From NCBI GenBank assembly GCA_947378615.1, contig CANCKV010000050.1, forward strand, positions 1-11,145: a stretch of 11,145 nucleotides of DNA, read 5' to 3'. The stretch is from Chitinophagaceae bacterium (GTDB lineage: Bacteria; Bacteroidota; Bacteroidia; Chitinophagales; Chitinophagaceae). The translations under genes and the position numbers were made by a program. Shown here piece by piece: positions 1-9,500 of the stretch (the stretch's first letter is position 1; each line of letters opens with the position of its first letter). The notes below the pieces were generated by a model. It saw only the letters and a program-made list of their open reading frames with translations. It searched no databases and was not told the origin of the DNA.

Positions 1-254
1 AATCTGTTAGTCCCTTCAACAGCAAACCAAATTTGCCCTTTATGTTTAAAAATTTGAATATTATTTTGATCCTTATTCTCACCAGGGATACCCATAAAAT
101 GGTATCCATTTGCCAAAAAAGAAACTTCTTGGGGTGACTTCTCTTTCAAAAGAGTTTCTATTAATTTAGAAGGCATTTGTTGACCAAATGCATATCCAAA
201 AAAATTAGAAAAAAGTAATATAAGGTATATGTATTTTGGAAAAGTTCGCTTCAT
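1..254 (-). CDS. secreted protein of unknown function, N-terminal fragment
   Basis: An ATG on the reverse strand at 254-252 opens 84 complete codons, and the frame is still open at the window edge, so only the N-terminus is present. The protein begins MKRTFPKYIYLILLF, with basic residues followed by a hydrophobic stretch to about residue 23. It then reads YAFGQQ, a typical Sec signal peptide with likely cleavage just before QQ. The mature part starts with a helix-like, Lys/Glu-rich segment (KLIETLLKEKSPQEV). It continues into beta-like sequence with aromatic and Gly residues (GYHFMGIPGE, IWFAVEGTNR). I do not recognise the family from 84 residues. A secreted or periplasmic protein is inferred from the signal peptide alone. 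It is transcribed away from the giant gene at 454, about 199 bp apart, so the two do not form an operon. Confidence 0.75.
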   Translation of the reverse strand, partial: MKRTFPKYIYLILLFSNFFGYAFGQQMPSKLIETLLKEKSPQEVSFLANGYHFMGIPGENKDQNNIQIFKHKGQIWFAVEGTNR

Positions 255-453
255 TTTACAAATTTAAATCAAATGTATAATAAAATTATAAAATATAAAA
301 TCAAATAATATATATGTTTAATATTTAAATACATTGATATACAATATACTATTATGTAAATATATAAATATGACTTTTTTGTTTAAAGTGAGGTATTCGT
401 GATAAAACAGTTTAACAAATGGAATGTTATTTTAGTTCAAATGTTCAACATTT
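255..453. promoter_or_regulatory. divergent AT-rich intergenic region
   Basis: About 200 bp of very AT-rich DNA lie between the divergent start codons at 254 (reverse) and 454 (forward), so it should hold promoters for both genes. On the reverse strand two matches to the Bacteroidota -7 consensus TAnnTTTG occur, at 277-270 (TACATTTG) and 266-259 (TAAATTTG). The first has a TTG at 304-302, with 24 bp between, slightly longer than usual. Both boxes lie so close to the ATG that a very short leader would result, so they are weak candidates. On the forward strand I find no clean TAnnTTTG box. No Shine-Dalgarno sequence precedes either gene, which is usual in this phylum. Confidence 0.4.
439..453. 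repeat. perfect 7-1-7 palindrome abutting the start codon
   Basis: AAATGTT, one central C, and AACATTT form a perfect inverted repeat whose last base directly precedes the ATG at 454. The single-base centre makes an RNA hairpin with all seven pairs impossible, so if functional it is more likely a DNA site for a dimeric regulator. In AT-rich DNA a match like this can also arise by chance. It shows no similarity to an operator I can name. Confidence 0.35.
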
Positions 454-552
454 ATGAATACAAATTTTAAAAGAGAATTTTCTAAATTTTCATCAGTTAC
501 AAGACAGTTTTTAGTAGTTATTTTAATGGCTTTTTCGAGCTATTCCATAGGG
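454..552 (+). other. Sec signal peptide of the giant protein
   Basis: Residues 1-33. A long basic N-region (K6, R7, K11, R17) precedes the hydrophobic core FLVVILMAF at 19-27. The following SSYSIGQAGGG gives a likely cleavage after Gly33 (SIG before Q34) or Ala35. No lipobox cysteine is present, so it is not a lipoprotein. The N-region of 18 residues is somewhat long for a Sec signal but common in giant surface proteins of this phylum. Confidence 0.85.
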
Positions 553-3500
553 CAGGCAGGCGGCGGAGTTACAACGCCATCTAGTTTTACCTACTCAGGA
601 GGTACAGGAACAGTGGGAGTATCAATGAATGTGATGATAGTAGGCACACCACCAGCGGGTGTGAATGAATACAAAGTAGTAGGAACATTACCTATAGGCT
701 TAAGCATGATGAGTGCAACGGGAGCGATAAGTGGAACGCCAACTTTAGCAGGCTCGTCAACTATAACAATCAATGGATATGCGAGTTCAACATCAACGAT
801 AGTATTAGCGACATCGACTGTAACGATAGTGGTTAATGCGCCATCCGGTGGTGGTGGAACAACAACACCTCCATCAGGTGGAGGAACGACAAGTTCGTTC
901 AATTATGGTTTAGCAAATGGAACAGTAAATTCTCCATTGACTGTGAGTATAACTAATCCTCCAACGGGAGTGGCATATTATGCATTAGCAACAGGAAGTG
1001 CAATACCAATTGGCCTAACATTAAATAGTGGGAATGGACAAATCACGGGGACACCAACTTTAGCAGGCTCGTCAACTATAACAATCAATGGTTATGCAAG
1101 TTCGACATCTACGACAGTATTAGCGACAGCGAATTTAACAATAGTTATTAGTGCATCATCCGGTGGCGGCGGAACAACAACACCACCATCAGGTGGAGGC
1201 GGAACGACAACAGTGCCATCGTTTACATATATTACTAACACAATGATGCCAACTATAGGCAAGGCATATTCAACAACAGTCGATTCTAAATCATTGCCAA
1301 GTGGAGTTACTAGCTTTGCTATAAATAATAATTCTACAACAACATTTGCAAGTATAGGAGGAATGAAAATTGATGCAAGCTCAGGTGCGATAACTGGGAC
1401 GCCTACAAAAGCCGGAATGTATCAATTAAACATTAATGCATTGGGATCAAATTCCAGCATATTGGCAACTTCTAGTTTGTATCTAACAGTTTCACTTCCA
1501 AGTTTTAACTATAATTATGTCTCTTCAAATATTGGAGTATCATTTACAATGTTACCTATTGACAGCACAAAACCTTTAGGACTTACTGGATATGTTTTAG
1601 ATACTGCAGGCACAAGAATTATAAACAGTATTGGAGGAGTTACATTAAATCCAACTAGTGGTATAGTAAGTGGCATTCCTGAAAATATTGGAAATTATTC
1701 ATTTCAAGTAAGTGCTGTGAATTCGAATAATGATATATTAGCTAAGGCCTATGTTTATTTAAATGTAACATTACCTAGCTTCTATTATACAAATATGTAT
1801 AATGTTTTTACCGGAGTGCAAACCTCAATGAATCCAGATAGAGCACCATCTGGAATTGTTACTTATACACTAGACACTGCTGGTACTAAAATATTAAATA
1901 GTGTTGGAGGATTAACACTTGATCCTGCAAGTGGAGTTATTTCAGGCAAACCTATAAATATTGGTTATTATAATTTTCAAGTGTATGGCGATAATAACAA
2001 TGGGAAACATTTAGCATCTGCTAACTTATACTTGAATGTAACATTGCCAACATTTAACTATGTCCTAAATGGCGAGGCATTTATAGGAGTGCAAACGACA
2101 ATTAAAACGGAGAAAGTACCAATTAATGTTGTAAGCTTTATTTTAGATACTGCAGGAACTAGGATATTAAATAGTGTGGGTGGATTAACGCTTGATCCTA
2201 CTACAGGATTTATTTCCGGAAAACCAGGAAAATTGGGTTATTACAATTTTCAGGTATATGGATTAGATGCAAATAATAATAAAGCTGCAACTGCAACACT
2301 TTGGTTAAATATTAGTTTGCCAAGATTTAATTATTCATACGGAGGCCAAATTATACAAGGCAATTCATTTACAATGCTGCCAGTTGTTTCAAGTTTACCC
2401 ACTGGAATAGTAAGCTATTCTTTAGATACAGCAGCAAAATTAATTAATAGCATAGGGGGCGTAACTTTTAATACTAAGACAGGTGAAATAGCCGGGAAGC
2501 CTGAAAAAACAGGAAATTATAATTTCCAAGTTCTTGGTTTAGATGCAACTGGTAATACAGTAGCAACGTCATGGGCATATTTAAATATTACTTTACCTAA
2601 TTTTTATTATTCCTTTAATGGTCAAGTATTAGTAGGTGCACAATATAATTCAAAGGCTGAAAGGTATCCGTCAAATGTTGTAAGTTTTGCAATAGATTCA
2701 TCAGGTACAAAAGCATTAGTAAATGCGGGAGGTTTAACATTTAATGCTGCAGATGGTCTTGTTACTGGCAAGCCAACTAATATAGGATATTATAGTTTCC
2801 AAGTTTATGGGTTAGATGTAAATAAAAAAGTAGTTGCAATTGCTTTTTTAAGTATAAATGTAACCTTACCAACAATTGAGTATATCACTTCTAATAATAT
2901 GCCAATAAGTATGGCAACAGTTGGATCAAATTATAGTATTAAAGTTGCAACAATGCCAGCCGGAGTGGTGAAATATACAATTGATAGTGCAACCACAAAT
3001 AATTTTACTAATATAAACGGTTTACAGCTTGATGCAACCACGGGCTCGATTACTGGGATACCTGTAAACATAGGAAGTTACAATTACAAAGTAAACGCGT
3101 ATGATGCCAATTCAAAAATTGTTGCAACTGCTCAAAATTTCCTTTATGTTCAGTTCCCTTCATTTGACTATTTAATGACTGGACAGGTAATTATTGATTC
3201 AAATTTCTCAATTAATGTTAAGACGCCTCCAAGCAAGGTTAAAACCTATGCAATAGATAGCACCACTTTAACAAACTTTAATAATGTTGGGGGTTTAACA
3301 TTGAATACAGCAACAGGACAAATTTCTGGAACAGCAAGAAAACTTGGAAACTATTATTTGAAAGTAAATGCTTATGATGATTTTTCTAAATTATTGGCAG
3401 TTGCAAATTTATCTATAAATGTAACTCTGCCAATGTTTACTTATGAAAACAAAGGCATTGTAATAGTTAATAAACCAGTCACAATTAATCCAATTAACAA

Positions 3501-6500
3501 ACCAACTAATGCAAAAACTTTTGCAATTGATACCTATTCACAAAATAGTTTTGAAAAAGTAGGTGGTTTAAGTTTAAATACTACAACTGGTGTTATTACA
3601 GGAACTCCTCTTAATCCAGGTGGTGTAGGATTTTTAGTAAATGCGTATGATGCAAACTCAAATAAAATTGCAACAGGAAATGCAAGTTTATATTTAAGCT
3701 TACCTAGATTTAGTTATAATATTAATGATACCATTTACAATAAACATACCACTTCGGTTGATAGTTTATTATCTGTAAAAGTTAAAACAAAACCAACAGG
3801 TACTGTAAGATTTGCGTTGGATACAATGATGACAAAAACCACTTTTGATAAAGTTGGTGGTCTTGAATTTGACGAACTTACAGGAACCATATCCGGTAAA
3901 CCACAATCTAAAATTGGGTTCCCCATTTTTGTAAATGCTTATGATGAAAATTCGTTAGCAATTGGTTCTTCAAATTTTGCATTAAACATTACTTACCCTG
4001 TATTTAAATACACACCGGGTAGTGAACGAGGTGTAATTGATTCAGCTTATAATGCAAAAGTGGTTAGTCCAGTTGAAGGAGCGGTAAGCTATACTTTGGA
4101 TACTAATTCATATAAATTTTTGACAGATATAGGTGGCGTGAGCTTCAATAAAACAAATGGATCAATAACTGGTGTTCCAAAAAATAGCGGCTATATGTAT
4201 TTACTAGTTAATGCATTTAATGCTGCAGGAAAACAAGTTGGGGTTTCCACATTAATCGCCTACATCAGAAAAACTTCGACAATAAAAATAAACAGTTCAA
4301 TTTTAAAATATACATATAACGGATTAGCACAGGGGCCTGCTAGCATTTTAAAAACAGGTTCATCTGGTCAAGTAACTTTAAAGTATACTAATGTCTCTAA
4401 TAATAATTTTGTATATGATTTATTACCAAAATTAGCTGGAGATTATCAAGCAGAAGCATTCTTGGCAGAAGATAGTTTCTATTATTCTGCAATGTCTGCA
4501 CCATTCAAATTTACAATTGAAAAGGCTCCAATTACAATTGTTGCAAAACCACAATTAAAAGCATATGGCACTGCAATTACAACAATTGCAAACAGTGCTT
4601 ACGAAATAGTTGGAAATTTGGTAAATAATGAAATTATTTCAAGTGTAAAGTTATCGCCAGATGCTCCAGCAATGGATGCGAAAACAGCAGCTGGGTCTAT
4701 TTATAAAATTATACCTTCAGAAGCAACAGGATCTGTAGGTTTCACGTCATCTAATTATAACATAACTTATAAACCTTACGAAGGAATAGTTTCAAAAACA
4801 CCTTTAACAGTAACTGCAACAGGCCCCACTAAATTAGTGGGAAGCTTATTAACATCACAGGTTGCTACAACTAACTTTACAGCAACAGGAATGTTGGCTG
4901 GAGAAACTGTAACAAGTGTTACTTTAACTCCAGATGCTAAAGGTTTATCAGATACAACTTCGGCGGGGGCTGCCTATAAAGTAATCCCATCATTGGCAAA
5001 AGGGGAAGGAGGATTTTTAGAAAATAACTATGCAGTAACATATGTACCATATGAAGGGGTAGTGACAAAAAGAAATTTAGTAATTACTGCAACAGGACCT
5101 TCTAAAACATTTGGCACAGCATTAACAGCTGCAACTAATGCAAGTAACTTTATTTTCTCAGGTTTAGGTAGTGGAGAAAAAATTACCGAAGTATTATTAA
5201 CACCAGATGCGAAAGGACTTTCTTCTATAACTGCAGTGGGTGATCAATACACTATCACACCTTCAGCAGCAAAAGGGTCATTTGGTAACTTAGCAGACAA
5301 TTATAATATTACTTATGTTCCATTCACAGGCACAGTTAGCAAGAAATCATTAACCATATTTGCTACAGGCCCTAATAAAAATTATGGAACTGCATTGACT
5401 GCTGGCACAAGTACAACAAATTTTAAAACGACAGAATTAGCAGGAACTGATCTAATAACAGAAGTTACATTAACACCTAATGCGGCTGGTTTATCTTCAA
5501 CTACTGCAGCAGGCGCTAATTATTTAATTACACCATCTGAAGCAAAAGGGTCAAGCACATTTGTTGCATCTAATTATGAAATCACTTATGTGCCATTTAT
5601 TGGAACAGTAAATAAAGTCGCTGCTACTTTAAATATAACAGGTAATAAAACATATGCTTATAACGGAAAGCCACAAGGTCCTTCAACTACTAATTTAACT
5701 AATGGAAATATTACCTATACTTATAGTGGAGTGAGTCCAACATTATATGCACCTTCAAGTTCATTACCAACCGAAGCAGGAACTTATCAAGTGATTGCCA
5801 AAGTAGCTGCAAGTGATAATTTCTTTGAAGCCACTTCTGCGCCATTTAATTTCTCAATTGACAAAGGAAGTTCAGTGGTAACAGTTACTGGTGCAACAAC
5901 ATATGTATATAATGGTAAAAATCAAGGACCAACAAGTGCAACAGTAGTAGGTTCAAATGAAAATGTAGTATTTACTTACAGCGGCATAGCTCCTACTGTG
6001 TATGCAGCATCAACTATAGCACCAAGAAATGTGGGAACCTATAAAGTTGTTGCCACAGTTGCATCAGATGCTAATTTTTGTGGAGGTACTTCTGCAGAAT
6101 ATAATTTTAGTATTACAAAAGCTAAATTAAAAGTAACAGCAGATAACAAATCAAAAACTTTTGGATTGGTATTACCAAAGCTAACCTTATTTTATACAGG
6201 TTTTGGTGTTGGAGATGATTCTGCAAGTTTAACAACAGTGCCATTTGCTAGTACTACTGCTACCGCAGCAAGTGCTGTTGGTACCTATCCTATTACAGTA
6301 GCAGGAGGCGTTTCAAATAACTACACATTTGAATATATAGCAGGTACATTAACTATTGATTTAAAAATAGATCCTACTATTTCACTGACAGATGCAAAAA
6401 CAAGTTCAACACCTTCAGCGGAAGGAGCTATTAGATCAAGCAGTATGAACTCTTTTGTATTAGTACAAAGAAATACATTTACATCGTCTAAAACATTTGG

Positions 6501-9500
6501 AGATTTACCATTTACATTATCTGCATCAAGTAATAGTACTGGAACCTTTAGTTTTAGAAGTCATAATCCAAATGTGGTAACCATTTCAGGGAATATTGTG
6601 ACCATTGTAGGAGCGGGTACTGCTTTGATAGAAGTAATACAGGATGCTGGAGGATCTAAACAAGGAAGTAGCGAAGAATTCCATGAAGGAAATGCTTCTG
6701 CCACTTTAGTAGTAAATAGAGGAAGTACTATTATTTCTCCAGTGGGGGATGTAAAATATACATTTAATAATCTGCCTACTGGACCAGATGAAGTAACAGT
6801 AAGTGGGTCATCAAGTCTTGTTACATTTAGATATTCAGGAAAAGGAAGTACAACTTATGCTAGTACTGAAACAAAACCAACTCAAGTGGGTACTTATCAG
6901 GTGATAGCATCAGTGTTAGCTGACTATAATTATAATGGTGCCGTATCAAGTTCACTAGAATTTGCTATTGAAAAATCTGCATCAAGTATTGTGATAAAGG
7001 ATGTTTCAAATTATACTTATGATGGAACAGCACAAGGACCTACTACATCTATAGTATCAGGTTCAGGTGGTGCAGTTACATATACTTATGTAGGAACAGG
7101 AACAACAACTTATGCAGCTTCATCAACTTTACCTAGCAATGCAGGAACATATGCAGCGTATGCGACTGTTGCAGCTGATGCAAGTTATAATACTGCAACT
7201 TCAGAAGCATTTGCCTTTACTATTGAAAAAGCAAATTCAACGGTGTATGCAACAGGAGATAAAACATATACTTATAAAGGTTCCCTTCAAGGCCCAGCAA
7301 ATACAACTGGATTAATAGGTTCAACCGGTGCAGTGACCTATTATTATACTGGCTCAGGAACGACCACTTATACAAGAAGTGCAACTGCACCATCTAATGC
7401 TGGAGCGTATACTGTAGTGGCAGAAGTAGCAGCAGATAATAATTATAATGGAGCTTCTAGTCCTGCTTTTAATTTTACAATAATTAAAGCAACTGTAAAT
7501 ATTAATATGACTGGAGCAACTTCATATTCTTATACAGGTGCTGCACAAGGCCCAAGTACAACAAATCTTTCAAGTTCTGCAACAGAAGTAACATATACTT
7601 ATACTGGCATAGGAACAACAAATTATTCATCTTCTACTACCAAGCCTACTAATGTGGGAACTTATAAAGTAGTTGCAACAACGAATGAGGATGCAAATCA
7701 ATTTGGTGCAACATCGGATGCTTATGAATTTGCAATAGTAAAAGCAAATTCAACAATTGCAGTAACTGGCAATACATCATATGTATATAATACCACTGCA
7801 CAAGCTCCTACAACGAGCACTAAAACAGGATCCACTGGTTTAATAACTTATGTATATTCTGGCACTGGAACAACTAACTATGAAGCTAGTAATTTTGCTC
7901 CAACACTGGTGGGAACTTATCAAGTGGTAGCAACATTAGTAAGTGACGAAAACTATAATGGTGTTGTATCAACGGCATATGACTTTAACATCGAAAAAGC
8001 AAATTCTACTATAGCGGCAACTGGAGAAACTGCATATGTTTATAATGCAAGTTCTCAAGGACCAGCAACTGCAACAAGCGAAGGTTCTACCGGAGCTATT
8101 ACTTATAAATATAGCGGAACAGGAACCACCACCTACACTGCAACTGCTACTGCACCAACATTAGTAGGTACTTATAGAGTCATTGCATCTATAGCTGGCG
8201 ATGCTAATTATAACGGAGCAAGTTCTATCGCTTATGCTTTTGCTATCACAAAAGCTACCCCAACAGTAACAGTGACTCCTGTTGAAACCACCATCTATAC
8301 AGGTAAGGTACAAGGACCTACTTCTTCAATAGCAGAGGGAACCACAGCAATACCTACCATACTTTATACCGGGACTTTATTTAATAGCACTGCTTATGGC
8401 CCAAGCACTACAAGACCAAAAAATGCAGGTTCTTATATTGCAATTGCAAGTGTTGTAGAAGATGCAAATTACACAAGTGCTAATTCACCAAACTTTGAAT
8501 TTACAATTGGTCAAGCACCATTAAAAGTCATTGCAGATAATAAAGAGAAAACTTATAATTATCCAAATCCTACATTTACATACAGATACGATCCAAGTAA
8601 TTATTTCGTAAACGGAGAAGATGAGTCGGCTTTAACAACTAAGCCACATGTCACTTCAGAAGCCACTACTACTAGTGATATTTCAACATATTCAATTTAC
8701 TTTGATGTTACGGGAACTGCAAACAACTATGAAATATCAACAGTTGATGGAAGCTTTGAGGTTTCAGCAAGATATACTCCAGAAATCACTTTCAACAATG
8801 TGTCAAAAACTTATGGCGCAGCTAAATTTACTTTAGCATCTACAAGCAATAGTGGAGGTGCTATTTTTTATGAATCAGACAATACTGACGTAGCAACAAT
8901 AGTTGGAAATGAAGTAACTATAGTAGGCGCTGGTATTGCAAATATTACACTTACACAAGATGCAGATGTTCCAAACAACTTTATGCAAAGCTCTGCACGT
9001 GCTACACTCACAGTAGCAAAAGCGCCTTTAACAGCTACAGCAGTAAGTGCTGCAAGAATATATGGAGCAGCTAATCCATCTTTAGAAGTGACTTATACAG
9101 GATTTGTAAATGGAGAAAATAAAACAGTATTCACAACCGAACCAGTTGCGTCTCATATTGCGACAACAGTAAGTGCAGTTGGTGATTATGCAATCACAAT
9201 AAGTGAAGGGGTTGCTAATAATTATACCATCACTAATGTGAATGGAACACTGACAATTAACAAAGCGCCATTAACAATAACAGCATCTGCTATTGAAAAA
9301 ACCTATGGAACCGCATTAGCAAATATGGTAGCTTCAAAAGCATTCTCAACATCCACTACTGCCATTGCAGGTGAATCTGTCACTTCAGTCAATATGATTG
9401 CAGATGTGAAAGCTTTAGCAGCAAACACGAATGCAGGTGAAACTTATATGATGACGCCATCAGCTGCAACAGGTACAGGAGGCTTTAATGCGGACAATTA

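Noticed and set aside
255..300. Strong promoter for the reverse gene from TAnnTTTG matches
   Set aside because: Both boxes sit 4-16 bp from the ATG and only one has a TTG, at a non-ideal 24-bp spacing, so they are mentioned only as weak candidates in the intergenic entry.
591..902. Reverse-strand open frame of 103 codons rich in Pro and Val
   Set aside because: It lies wholly antisense to R1 and the Gly/Thr linker. Its PPP runs are the complement of the Gly codons, and it has no independent start context or family resemblance.
739..1094. Possible CRISPR-like or mobile direct repeats
   Set aside because: The repeats encode protein domains in frame, the spacing is itself related sequence, and there are no inverted ends or transposase. 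This is domain duplication.
3735..3926. Reverse-strand open frame of 63 codons
   Set aside because: It is antisense to repeat R12 of the giant gene, short and low-complexity, with no recognisable motif.
7112..7315. Forward open frame of 67 codons, rich in Gln, Leu and Met
   Set aside because: It is a shifted reading of the GCA/ACA/TAT-rich M5-M6 repeats; the main frame through the same bases has clear domain signatures.
8648..8836. Forward open frame of 62 codons
   Set aside because: It is a shifted reading of D2 and X2, where the main frame is clearly coding.
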